From positions 1,612,001-1,676,000 of the forward strand of contig OX638344.1 of assembly GCA_951813555.1 (NCBI GenBank): a DNA stretch of 64,000 bases, read 5' to 3'. The notes beneath the pieces are model-generated. The model saw only the letters and a program-made list of their open reading frames with translations. It was not told the DNA's origin and ran no database searches. This stretch comes from an uncultured Acidimicrobiales bacterium. Its GTDB lineage: Bacteria > Actinomycetota > Acidimicrobiia > Acidimicrobiales > Bin134. Positions within the stretch are counted from its first letter, which is position 1, and the number at the start of each line of letters is the position of its first letter. Below, one piece after another: positions 55,536 through 63,951 of this stretch. The translations under genes and the position numbers were made by a program.

Positions 55536-56606
55536 CTAGGAGACCGCGGCAGCGGTCAGGTCGAGACCGGCGGCGGTGATCCCGGTTGCCTGGTTGGCGG
55601 CTAGGGCCTCGGCATTCTCCGCCGATCCCACCGGGTAGAAGCAAGCTTGGCGGTGTCCGGTCTGGCCGGTGTCGAACAGGTCAGGCTCGTCGGTGAGGCA
55701 CTGCTGCTGGGCGTAACGGCACCGGGGGGCGAACCGGCATCCCACCAGATCCAACACCATGTCGGGCGGACGGCCGCTGATGGCGTCCAGCCGGGTGTGG
55801 CTCTGGTGCTCCACCCGGGGGATCGACTTGAACAGCGCCTCGGTATAGGGGTGGTTCATGTGGTGGAACAGCGTGGTGGTGTCGGCGGTCTCCACCATCT
55901 TTCCGGCGTACATCACCCCGATGCGCCGGGCCCGGCCGGCCACCACCCCCAGGTCGTGGGTAATGAGGATCATGGCCATGCCCAACTCCTCTTGGAGCGA
56001 TGCCAGCAGATCGAGGATCTGCTTTTGCACGGTCACGTCCAGCGCGGTGGTGGGCTCATCCGCGATCAGCAGCTTGGGATTGCAGGCCAATGCGATGGCG
56101 ATGGTGACCCGCTGGCGCATCCCGCCCGACAGCTGGTGGGGGTACTCCTTGAGCCGCTTGCGGGGCTCCGGTATGCCCACCTGCACCATGAGTTCGAGGG
56201 CCCGGCCCATGGCCTCCTGCTTGGACGCACCGAGGTGGTAGCGGATGGACTCGGTGATCTGGACGCCCACCTTCTTGACCGGGTTCAGCGACGTCATCGG
56301 GTCTTGGAAGATCATCGCCATCTGGGTGCCCCAGAAGTGCTTGGCCTCGCTCCGGCTCAGGTTGCGGGTGTCCTTGCCGTCGAAGTACACCTCGGAGCCA
56401 TCGGGAATGATGGCGTTGCTGGTCAAGATGTTCATGATCGAGCGCACCAGCACCGACTTGCCCGAGCCCGACTCGCCCACGATGCCGATGGTCTCGCCCT
56501 TGTCCAACGTGAAGCTCACCCCGTCGACTGCCTTCAAGATCCCGCGCGGCGTGTCGAAATAGGTGCGGAGGTTCTCCACCTCCAAGAGCGGTTGCTCAGC
56601 TGCCAC
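55536..56606 (-). CDS. dppD: Peptide ABC transporter ATPase, DppD/OppD-like
   Basis: The first ATPase of the importer, 356 residues. Walker A is [12 protein letters not shown], the signature [15 protein letters not shown], Walker [16 protein letters not shown], and the C-terminal extension has [15 protein letters not shown] chose the GTG at 56606 since a GGGGGG site precedes it and the product begins at the family's normal position; a longer frame adds 38 unrelated residues. It is 33 bp before dppF and surely cotranscribed. Confidence 0.88.
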   Translation of the reverse strand: MAAEQPLLEVENLRTYFDTPRGILKAVDGVSFTLDKGETIGIVGESGSGKSVLVRSIMNILTSNAIIPDGSEVYFDGKDTRNLSRSEAKHFWGTQMAMIFQDPMTSLNPVKKVGVQITESIRYHLGASKQEAMGRALELMVQVGIPEPRKRLKEYPHQLSGGMRQRVTIAIALACNPKLLIADEPTTALDVTVQKQILDLLASLQEELGMAMILITHDLGVVAGRARRIGVMYAGKMVETADTTTLFHHMNHPYTEALFKSIPRVEHQSHTRLDAISGRPPDMVLDLVGCRFAPRCRYAQQQCLTDEPDLFDTGQTGHRQACFYPVGSAENAEALAANQATGITAAGLDLTAAAVS

Positions 56607-56664
56607 GGCGTTCCCCCCGTTGTCTTTGGGCCGATCTAGATGTGGCCGACATGGTACGCGATTC

Positions 56665-57459
56665 TCAAAGCCTCTGGGAATCCCGCGGTGATCTGTCGTC
56701 ATCCCGATTCCGGTCGCCAAACCGCCTTCCCAGCCCAGACAGGCCGCCGAAGAGTCCGTACTTGCGCCGGATCTGCTCCCGAACCGTCATCGGCTGGCCG
56801 AACTCATCCAGCACTTCCTCGAGTTCTCCGTCGGGGTCTTCTTTGTCGCGGTTGTAGGCGATGACCGTGGTCCCAGCTAGCCAGTCCGACACCGTGCGCC
56901 GACGGCGGTCGAAGGGGACGGTGAGGTAGGTGGCGGCGTTCACGATGAGCCCGCCGAGCGCCACGGGGGGCACAATCCACGACACCCCGCCTACTAGCCA
57001 TCGGGCGCCGCACCGGCCCAAACCGAGGTGACTGCCGTCTTCGGTGCGCACGGCCCGCAGCTTCAATAGGTCCATCGCCGGAGTCTGGCCCTGGTTCCAG
57101 CGCAGGAACACCATCGTGTACACGAAGTGGAAGAACACGTAGGCCAGCATGGCTGAGGTGGCCCGACCCCAAGGCTCGGGCTGCCACCGGGTGGATACGT
57201 CGTCCATGAACCACAGCAACTGGATGACGGTGAGCATCCACTGAATGAAGAACACGGTGATCGCATCGATCAATCGGGCCAGCGCCCGCCGCCACACCGC
57301 GGCCACCGGAAACGGCTTGCCGTCGGGTCCGGTCACGATTGTCTGATGTTCGGGGAACTCCTCGGTGGCCATTGGGGTTTTCCGCGGTTTTGAGCGTCTC
57401 GACCAGGAATGCTGTCGCGCTCTGGCCTCAGCCTGAGACATGCCGCTCTCAACCCTCAT
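56665..57459 (-). CDS. RDD-family membrane protein
   Basis: A 264-residue membrane protein. The RDD motif region is visible as WRRALARLIDAITVFFIQW (the Arg and Asp residues naming the family), followed by further hydrophobic segments and WNQGQTPAMDLLKLRAVRTE. The C-terminal tail is charged and soluble. The family has been linked to transport of small osmolytes or ions in some bacteria, but function here is unknown. Its ATG overlaps the stop of the preceding ArsC-like gene (ATGA), so the two are coupled; an inner ATG at 57372 is the alternative start. Confidence 0.85.
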   Translation of the reverse strand: MRVESGMSQAEARARQHSWSRRSKPRKTPMATEEFPEHQTIVTGPDGKPFPVAAVWRRALARLIDAITVFFIQWMLTVIQLLWFMDDVSTRWQPEPWGRATSAMLAYVFFHFVYTMVFLRWNQGQTPAMDLLKLRAVRTEDGSHLGLGRCGARWLVGGVSWIVPPVALGGLIVNAATYLTVPFDRRRRTVSDWLAGTTVIAYNRDKEDPDGELEEVLDEFGQPMTVREQIRRKYGLFGGLSGLGRRFGDRNRDDDRSPRDSQRL

Positions 57460-57806
57460 AGCAGCTCTTCGACTTGTTCGGAGGGGCGAGCGATCACTGC
57501 CTGATCGCCGCGGACCACCACCGGGCGCTGCATAAGCTTGGGGTGCTCCAACAGCAGCTCGATCACCGCGTCGGCGCTCTGGTAGTCGTCGATATCAAGC
57601 CCGAGCTGCTTGAAGTGGTTGTCCTCTCGGATCAGCTCAGCTGGCTCGCCGGGCAGCATTTCCAAGAACCGCTCCAGGTCGGACCGTTCCAACGGGTTCT
57701 TGAGGTACTGGACGACATCGAACTCGACGCCCCGCGACTCGAGGATCTCGAGCGCGCCCCGGGACTTGCCTCAACCAGGGTTGTGATAAACGACGATCTC
57801 AGCCAC
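57456..57806 (-). CDS. ArsC/YfgD-family thioredoxin-fold reductase with in-frame UGA at the catalytic cysteine: candidate selenoprotein
   Basis: From GTG 57804-57806, with a GGGGGG site upstream, the minus strand reads AEIVVYHNPG, then UGA (57771-57773), then GKSRGALEILESRGVEFDVV and on to PSEQVEELL, 116 codons in all. ArsC-family proteins have HNPxCSKSR here; the UGA falls exactly at the catalytic Cys. The rest is intact and of normal family length (QYLKNPLERSDLERFLEML, EDNHFKQLGLD, LLLEHPKLMQRPVVV, AVIARPSEQ), with no other stop, so decay is unlikely. A stable hairpin begins 14 nt after the UGA. Arsenate reduction is only one possible function; many family members are general thiol reductases. 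The downstream gene overlaps by 4 nt. Confidence 0.75.
57733..57756 (-). promoter_or_regulatory. Candidate SECIS hairpin downstream of the UGA codon
   Basis: On the minus strand CGCGCTCGAG, ATC, CTCGAG, T, CGCG folds into a 10-bp stem with one bulged U and a very small apical loop (AUC, or GAUCC if the last pair opens). It starts 14 nt after the UGA, with the loop about 24 nt after it, within the range of bacterial SECIS elements, which sit inside the reading frame. The apical loop has a G if the closing pair opens. The bulge is on the 3' side rather than the 5' side of E. coli fdhF. Confidence 0.5.
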
Positions 57807-57925
57807 CCCCCGACGTTACCCCAGGGAGGCATTGGCATGAACGTTGTAGTCGCACTGTGGTGTTGAAAATGAGTGCCACCCCAGGCATACTGGCGAAAGC
57901 AAACAAGTGCAGGGAGCGATTGGCT

Positions 57926-58186
57926 ATGGAACTTGCCATACGCGAGGCGAAAGCGCGCCTCTCGGAGTTGGTTGCCGCCGCCCGCAATGGCGAGCGTGTC
58001 GTTATCACTAGGCACGGCCAACCGGCTGCTGAGCTGATTCGTTGCGACCGGCGCGGCGGAATCGACTTCGACAAGCTGGAAGCGGCCCGGCGGCGCCTCG
58101 GAATCGATGGCGACGGAGAAGGGTGGCCAGAAGAATTCAACGATCCCGCCTTCAGCCGCCGCGTGCTCGGCCTCGACGACGTGTAG
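57926..58186 (+). CDS. Phd/YefM-type antitoxin
   Basis: An 86-residue antitoxin of the third toxin-antitoxin pair. MELAIREAKARLSELVAAAR then GERVVITRHGQPAAELIRCD is the standard Phd/YefM N-terminal domain. The C-terminal half is charged and would bind the toxin. GGGAG stands 9 nt before the ATG at 57926; an earlier start at 57857 would add 23 unrelated residues. The toxin starts 11 bp after its stop. Confidence 0.85.
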   Translation: MELAIREAKARLSELVAAARNGERVVITRHGQPAAELIRCDRRGGIDFDKLEAARRRLGIDGDGEGWPEEFNDPAFSRRVLGLDDV

Positions 58187-58197
58187 CCCTCCCGGCA

Positions 58198-58605
58198 ATG
58201 CGCATTCTGCTGGATACTTCCTACCTGTACGACTTCATGGACAGACCGGGAAAGCTGCTGGAGTCTGAGCACCGGGTGTTAGCGGCGCGCGAAACACAGT
58301 TGTATGTGAGCGCGGTGTCGATCTGGGAGATGCGGCTCAAGTACAACGCCCGCTATCCATCGGGTACGCGCAAGAGCCGCTTTTCCCCCGAAGATGTGAT
58401 CGTCGCGCTTGAGGAACAAGAGGTGACGTTTCTGCCCATGACAATGCTCCATGCCGCGCGGGTGCTGGAGGTGCCGCTCGACCACAAGGATCCATTCGAT
58501 GAGCTACTCCTTGTCCAAGCCCAAGAGGAGGGCCTCAAGATGCTTTCCGCGGACAAGCAACTCGTCGGCCATCCCCTCGCAGTAGCTGCCCACGAACTCG
58601 AATAG
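58198..58605 (+). CDS. PIN-domain ribonuclease toxin (VapC-like)
   Basis: A 135-residue PIN protein. MRILLDTSYLYDFM carries the first Asp, SAVSIWEMRLKY the second acidic position, and DHKDPFDELLLVQAQEEG and SADKQLVGHP the remaining ones, a typical VapC pattern. It is the partner of the Phd-type antitoxin just upstream. A nuclease-like remnant follows immediately. Confidence 0.86.
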   Translation: MRILLDTSYLYDFMDRPGKLLESEHRVLAARETQLYVSAVSIWEMRLKYNARYPSGTRKSRFSPEDVIVALEEQEVTFLPMTMLHAARVLEVPLDHKDPFDELLLVQAQEEGLKMLSADKQLVGHPLAVAAHELE

Positions 58606-58613
58606 AACTAGGG

Positions 58614-59015
58614 TGGATACGGAGCGCCAAATGTCCAAGTCCTGATCTGGAGTTCGATGTCGCATGGCAGCAAGGTGATGCGGCTTTTGTGGCTGAGGTG
58701 AAGAGCCTTACCGAAGACAATGAGGTGCGACAGCTTCGCCTGGGGCTGGGTCAGGTTCTCAACTATGCATATTTGCTGGACTGGCCTGAAGCCAAGACCG
58801 TTCAGCTGGTTCTAGCGGTAGAGCGTCCTCCTGCGGCCGAATACTGGACTGCGCTTTGCAAAGACAATGGAGTGATTCTCACCTGGCCCAAAAAGTTTGG
58901 GGGCTCTTCGACCAAATTTCGATGCTCCATCCATTCGAGTGGGCCATGGCTATCGGGTCGGCTCGGCGGTGGGAGTACCCCACCCTCTACCATGGCGTTA
59001 TGCACGATCTGGTGA
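58614..59015 (+). pseudogene. Remnant of a PD-(D/E)XK-type nuclease-like protein
   Basis: An open frame without a plausible start or ribosome site fills the gap between the PIN toxin and the next enzyme gene. Its translation, PDLEFDVAWQQGDAAFVAEV then KSLTEDNEVRQLRLGLGQVL, has the D...ExK pattern of the restriction-endonuclease fold, followed by VQLVLAVERPPAAEYW and GVILTWPKKF, which read like a family C-terminus. The N-terminal part and start are missing, and the recognisable part ends near 58905. It looks like a 5'-truncated gene beside a toxin-antitoxin module. The rest of this 394-bp gap holds nothing else I can identify. Confidence 0.5.
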
Positions 59016-60733
59016 TCAAGGGCGGTTTGATTGTGGACGGCACGGGTGGTGAGCCGTTCACGGGGGATCTGGCTGTCGATGGGGGCCGGATCGCCGGGGT
59101 GTATCCGGGTGGCAACCCCGACTTGGAGGGCGAAGAGGTGATCGACGCCGCTGGGCTGGTGGTGACTCCCGGTTTTGTGGATTGCCACACCCACTACGAC
59201 GGGCAGGTCACTTGGGATCCGATCCTGGAACCGTCGGCCCACCACGGGGTGACCACGGTGATGATGGGCAACTGCGGGGTGGGATTCGCCCCGGTGCGCC
59301 CGGGCAAAGAGGAATGGCTCATCCAGCTCATGGAGGGAGTAGAGGACATTCCCGGCGCCGCCCTGTCGGAGGGGATCACCTGGGAGTGGGAGACCTTTCC
59401 CGAGTACCTCGACGCCCTGGAGCGCAAGCCCCTGTCGCTCGATATCGGCTGCCAGGTGCCCCACGGTGCGGTGCGGGCCTACGTGATGGGGGAGCGAGGG
59501 GCCAAGAACGAGCCGGCCACCCCCGAAGACATCACCCAGATGCGCGACATCGTGGCCGATGCCCTGCGGGCTGGTGCCTTCGGTTTCTCCACTTCGCGCA
59601 CCATTGCCCACATGGCCATCGACGGAGAGCCCGTGCCCGGCACTTTCGCCGCGGAGGACGAGCTGTTCGGCATCGGCGAGGCCCTGGTTGAGGTGGGCCA
59701 CGGACTCTACGAGCTGGCACCCACCGGCGTGATCGGCGAGGACTTGGCCGCTCCGGCCAAGGAGGTCGACTGGATGCGCCGCCTATCGGCCACCATCGGC
59801 CGACCGGTCACCTTCGCCCTGGTGCAGATCGACGCCGCTCCCGAGATGTGGCGCGAGATCATGGATCTGTCGGCTGATGCTGTGGCCGAGGGGGCCCAGC
59901 TCCATCCCCAGGTGGCCCCCCGGTGCAACGGTATCCTGATCGGGCTTCAGACCAACCACGTATTCAGCAGCCGGTCCAGCTTCGCCGAGATCGCCGAGTT
60001 CCCCCTCGAGGAATTGGTAGCCGAGCTGCGCCGCCCCGAGCGCAAGGCGGCGATTCTGTCGGAGGAGAGCTCGTTCACCAACCAGTTCGCCGAGTACATG
60101 GGCACCCAGCTCCACCGGATCTACGTGCTGGGCGACCCGCCCGACTACGAGCCCGGCCCCGAGCGTTCGGTGGCCGCCATCGCCGGGGCACAAGGCCGGG
60201 ATACCGAGGACTTGCTTTACGACCTGCTGTTGGAAGACGACGGCCGGGCACTGCTGCTGTTCCCGTTCCTCAACTACAGCGACGGAAACGCCGACGCGGT
60301 GAGGGAGATGTTCCTTCACCCCTCAGGGGTGTCGGGGCTGTCGGACGGCGGGGCCCACTGCGGCGCCATCTGTGACGCCTCCATGCCCACCTGGCTGCTC
60401 ACGTTCTGGGCCCGAGACCGCCAGCGGGGCGAGAAGCTCCCCCTGGAGTATGTGGTGCGAAAGCAGGCCCGCGACACCGCCCGTTTGTACGGTCTCACCG
60501 ACCGGGGCACTCTGGAGCCGGGCATGAAGGCCGACATCAACGTGATCGACCATGAGAGGCTCACGCTGCACCCGCCGAAGTTGGTAGCCGATCTCCCCGC
60601 CGGAGGCCGGCGATTCGACCAAAGGGCCACCGGGTATGTGGCCACGCTGGTCAGCGGAGTGGTGACCCGCCGAAACGGTGAAGACACCGGGGCCCGCCCC
60701 GGAAGGCTGCTTCGAGCTGGAGCAGCCAGCTAG
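59000..60733 (+). CDS. N-acyl-D-amino-acid deacylase/amidohydrolase family protein
   Basis: A 577-residue amidohydrolase of the D-aminoacylase group, which hydrolyse N-acyl-D-amino acids or related amides. The metal site begins VTPGFVDCHTHYDGQVTWDP (residues about 54 to 73). GVTTVMMGNCGVGFAPVRPG carries the group-specific Cys, GAFGFSTSRTIAHMAIDGEP follows, and GLSDGGAHCGAICDASMPTW closes the barrel with a metal-binding Asp. I chose ATG 59000 because the conserved domain begins there (MHDLVIKGGLIVDGTG); the longer frame upstream overlaps the nuclease remnant. A close paralog follows. Confidence 0.88.
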   Translation: MHDLVIKGGLIVDGTGGEPFTGDLAVDGGRIAGVYPGGNPDLEGEEVIDAAGLVVTPGFVDCHTHYDGQVTWDPILEPSAHHGVTTVMMGNCGVGFAPVRPGKEEWLIQLMEGVEDIPGAALSEGITWEWETFPEYLDALERKPLSLDIGCQVPHGAVRAYVMGERGAKNEPATPEDITQMRDIVADALRAGAFGFSTSRTIAHMAIDGEPVPGTFAAEDELFGIGEALVEVGHGLYELAPTGVIGEDLAAPAKEVDWMRRLSATIGRPVTFALVQIDAAPEMWREIMDLSADAVAEGAQLHPQVAPRCNGILIGLQTNHVFSSRSSFAEIAEFPLEELVAELRRPERKAAILSEESSFTNQFAEYMGTQLHRIYVLGDPPDYEPGPERSVAAIAGAQGRDTEDLLYDLLLEDDGRALLLFPFLNYSDGNADAVREMFLHPSGVSGLSDGGAHCGAICDASMPTWLLTFWARDRQRGEKLPLEYVVRKQARDTARLYGLTDRGTLEPGMKADINVIDHERLTLHPPKLVADLPAGGRRFDQRATGYVATLVSGVVTRRNGEDTGARPGRLLRAGAAS

Positions 60734-60767
60734 CAACAGAACACTGAGCAAAGCAGGAGGCAGAGCT

Positions 60768-62513
60768 GTGCTTGACCTGGTTATTTCCAATGGCACCATC
60801 GTGGACGGCACCGGTAGCGACCGGTTCACGGGCCACATCGGCGTCAAGGACGGCAAGGTGGCGGTGGTGGACCGCAGCGGCGGGCCCGCCCCCGAGGCAG
60901 CCAAGACCATCGACGCCACTGGGCTGCTGGTGACTCCGGGGTTTGTGGACTGCCACACCCACTACGACGGGCAGGTCACCTGGGACGACAAGCTCCAACC
61001 GTCGTCCAACCACGGGGTGACCACCGTGGTGATGGGGAACTGCGGGGTGGGGTTCGCCCCAGTGCGGCCCGGCCAAGAGGACTGGCTCATCCAGCTCATG
61101 GAAGGTGTGGAGGACATCCCCGGGGCAGCCCTGTCCGAGGGCATCTCATGGGGGTGGGAGAGCTTCCCCGAGTACCTCGATGTGGTGGGGCAGCGTGAGC
61201 TGTCGATCGACGTGGCCGCCCAGGTGGCCCACGGCGCGGTGCGGGGCTATGTCATGGGCGACCGGGGGGCCCGCAACGAGCCGGCCACTTCCGAAGATAT
61301 AGAGGCGATGTACGCCATAGTGCGAGAGGCCATCGAGGCTGGTGCCCTGGGGGTGTCCACCTCTCGCACGCTGGGCCACCGGGCCATCGACGGCGAGCCG
61401 GTGCCGGGCACCTTTGCCGCCGAGGACGAGCTGTTCGGATTGGGTCGGGCGCTGGCCGATGCCGGCTCCGGTGTGTTCGAGCTGGCCCCCGCGGGAGCGG
61501 CTGGGCTCGACCTGGTGGCACCGCCCAAGGAGATGGACTGGATGCGGCGGCTGTCGGCCCACTTCGACGTGCCGGTGTCGTTTGCCCTGTTGCAGCTAGA
61601 GGCCGCTCCCGATCTGTGGCGGGAGATGATGGACGAGTCGCTTCGGGCGGTTGACGAGGGCGCCCGGGTGTATCCCCAGATCGCCGGGCGTCCGTTCGGG
61701 ATGCTCATCGGATTGCAGACCAACCACGCCTTCGCCAAGCGCCCCACCTTCGCGTCGCTGGCCGATCTGCCCTTCGACCAGCTAGTGGCTGAGCTCAAAA
61801 AGCCGGCGATTCGGTCAGCCATTTTGGGCGAGGATGACCTGCCCCCCGATCCGACCGTGCTGTTCGACCAGATGCCAAGCATGGTGGCGTCGATGATCCA
61901 CAAGCTGTATGTCATCGGCGACCCGCCCGACTACGAGCCCACCCACGACCGCACGGTGACGGCGATGGCCGAGGCCCGGGGAGTGGACCCGTTTGAGATG
62001 CTGTACGACCTCAGCCTTGAAGAGGACGGCCACTCGCTGATGATGCTGCCCATGTTCAACTACGTCGAGGAGAACCACGACGTCATCCGGGAGCAGTTGC
62101 TGCATCCCGCCGGGGTATCGGGGTTGTCGGACGGCGGAGCCCACTGCGGCATGATCTGCGACGCCTCCATCCCCACCTTCATGATCACCCACTGGACCAG
62201 GGACCGCAGCCGAGGCGAGCAGCTCCCCCTGGAGTGGGTGGTGAAAAAACAGACCAACGACACTGCTTCTCTGTACGGGCTGGGCGACCGGGGAACCCTC
62301 GAGGTAGGCAAGCGGGCCGACATGAACGTGATCGACCACCAAGCGCTCACCCTGCGCTCTCCCCGAGTGGTCCACGATCTGCCCGCCGGAGGCCGCCGCC
62401 TCGACCAGCAGGCTGACGGCTATGTGGCCACTGTCGTGTCGGGCGAAGTGACCCGAAGCCAGGGTACCGACACCGGGGCCCGCCCCGGCCGGCTGGTGCG
62501 CGGCACCCGGTAA
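60768..62513 (+). CDS. N-acyl-D-amino-acid deacylase/amidohydrolase family protein (second copy)
   Basis: A 581-residue tandem paralog of the previous gene with the same landmarks: VTPGFVDCHTHYDGQVTWDD, GVTTVVMGNCGVGFAPVRPG, GALGVSTSRTLGHRAIDGEP and GLSDGGAHCGMICDASIPTF. Identity is high across the whole length but the two differ at many positions, so the duplication is not recent. The GTG at 60768 has a perfect AGGAGG site 7 nt upstream. It is 34 bp after the first copy and 12 bp before a Rieske oxygenase, so the three genes probably form one transcript. Confidence 0.88.
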   Translation: MLDLVISNGTIVDGTGSDRFTGHIGVKDGKVAVVDRSGGPAPEAAKTIDATGLLVTPGFVDCHTHYDGQVTWDDKLQPSSNHGVTTVVMGNCGVGFAPVRPGQEDWLIQLMEGVEDIPGAALSEGISWGWESFPEYLDVVGQRELSIDVAAQVAHGAVRGYVMGDRGARNEPATSEDIEAMYAIVREAIEAGALGVSTSRTLGHRAIDGEPVPGTFAAEDELFGLGRALADAGSGVFELAPAGAAGLDLVAPPKEMDWMRRLSAHFDVPVSFALLQLEAAPDLWREMMDESLRAVDEGARVYPQIAGRPFGMLIGLQTNHAFAKRPTFASLADLPFDQLVAELKKPAIRSAILGEDDLPPDPTVLFDQMPSMVASMIHKLYVIGDPPDYEPTHDRTVTAMAEARGVDPFEMLYDLSLEEDGHSLMMLPMFNYVEENHDVIREQLLHPAGVSGLSDGGAHCGMICDASIPTFMITHWTRDRSRGEQLPLEWVVKKQTNDTASLYGLGDRGTLEVGKRADMNVIDHQALTLRSPRVVHDLPAGGRRLDQQADGYVATVVSGEVTRSQGTDTGARPGRLVRGTR

Positions 62514-62525
62514 CCGCAACAGGCC

Positions 62526-63806
62526 ATGGCCCTCGACCTCGACCACTATCGGCTTCGCCCGGGGAACGGTGACGGAACCCCAGCCCGATTACCCAAGGGC
62601 CGCTACCTCGACGAGCAATACGCCGATTGGGAGCGACAGCGTCTGTGGCCGTCCACCTGGCAGCTGGCCTGCTTGACCAGCGATGTGGTCGAACCGGGCG
62701 ACTGGTTCGAATATCGCATGGGCGACCAGAGTTATCTGGTGGTGAGGGGCCACGACGGCAAGCTGCGGGCATTCCACAATGCCTGTCGCCATCGGGGGTT
62801 CCAGTTGTGCGAGGGCAAGGGCAATGCCGAAGAGCTACGTTGCGGTTTCCACGACTGGTGCTACGGCCTAGACGGCTCGCTGAAGGAGATCGTGTATCGA
62901 AAGCACTTCGGCGTGGTGGCCAATGAGAACCTGTCGCTGGCCCCGGTGCGCCTGGGCACTTGGCATCAGATGGTGTTCATCAACCCATCTTTTGATGGTC
63001 CCGACCTCGAAGAATTTCTGGAGCCGGTGACCGACACGCTGGCCCCGTTCAACTTGGGGGAGCGGACATTGACGGCCTGTTGGACTATACCGCTGGCCGG
63101 CAATTGGAAGACCACGGTGGACGCCTTCAACGAGGCCTACCACTTGGAGGGTCTGCATCCCGGCCTGCGGGGATTCATGGATGCCCTCAACACCACCTAT
63201 GAGCTGTGGGACCGGGGCCACTCCATGATGAAGATCCCCTTGGGGATCGGCTCTCCCCGGTTCCCGGAGGCTGACCAATACGAGGTGGCCCGAGCATTTG
63301 TGGAGAACTACAGCACCATGCTGGGACTCCAGCCTGGCGACTCGGTGGAATTGGCCGGACGGAGCGCCCGGGACTGGGCGGTGGGACTGGTGAGAGACAG
63401 GGCGGCGGCCGAAGGCGTGGAGTTCAGCCACTACACCGACGAGCAGATCCTCGACGACTACCACTATCTGGTGTTCCCCAACGTGGTGCTGAATGTGCAC
63501 AGCGACATGTTCACCATCTTCCGGGCCCGCCCCGGCGACCATGCCGGGCACTCGCACTTCGACTTCTGGCTGTTCCACCGGCTGGGCAACCGGGCGGGTT
63601 CTGCGGAGATGATCCACTTTCCCGAGGGAACGGTTATCGCCGAGGTGGTGAACCAAGATCTCGACGGAATCGGCCGGGTGCAGGCCGGGATGGCCTCCAA
63701 CGGCATCGACGAGCTGGTGTTGGGCGACTTCGATTGCCGCCTCGTCAACATGCACTCGGAGCTTGACCGGGTCTTGACCGTGCCAAGCGAGGCTTCTTCC
63801 CAATAG
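62526..63806 (+). CDS. Rieske non-heme iron ring-hydroxylating oxygenase, alpha subunit
   Basis: A 426-residue oxygenase. The Rieske cluster ligands are in NACRHRGFQLC (about residue 85) and LRCGFHDWCYG (about 105). The mononuclear iron site is in VDAFNEAYHLEGLHPGLRGF, with the bridging Asp before it. The substrate is unknown; demethylation or ring hydroxylation of an aromatic or amine compound is typical. No ferredoxin or reductase is adjacent. It follows the two amidohydrolases by 12 bp and precedes a nitrilase-family gene, suggesting a catabolic cluster for a nitrogen compound. Confidence 0.9.
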   Translation: MALDLDHYRLRPGNGDGTPARLPKGRYLDEQYADWERQRLWPSTWQLACLTSDVVEPGDWFEYRMGDQSYLVVRGHDGKLRAFHNACRHRGFQLCEGKGNAEELRCGFHDWCYGLDGSLKEIVYRKHFGVVANENLSLAPVRLGTWHQMVFINPSFDGPDLEEFLEPVTDTLAPFNLGERTLTACWTIPLAGNWKTTVDAFNEAYHLEGLHPGLRGFMDALNTTYELWDRGHSMMKIPLGIGSPRFPEADQYEVARAFVENYSTMLGLQPGDSVELAGRSARDWAVGLVRDRAAAEGVEFSHYTDEQILDDYHYLVFPNVVLNVHSDMFTIFRARPGDHAGHSHFDFWLFHRLGNRAGSAEMIHFPEGTVIAEVVNQDLDGIGRVQAGMASNGIDELVLGDFDCRLVNMHSELDRVLTVPSEASSQ

Positions 63807-63951
63807 AAACCCCACTTCAACCCGCCTATCAAGCAAGAGGCTCTGGCGGAAGGGGGTCCGCGTAGGCAATAATCGGAGGTTTATTCCTTAAGTCAGCGCC
63901 ATCGGGCATTCGACCCTCGACGGCGTCACAAAAAAGCTTGGGAGGCGCCCC

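Noticed and set aside
57456..57692. Treating the ArsC-like gene as a short protein starting at an internal TTG
   Set aside because: This would remove the whole redox-active N-terminus of the family, while the upstream frame carries it intact apart from the UGA and has a ribosome site.
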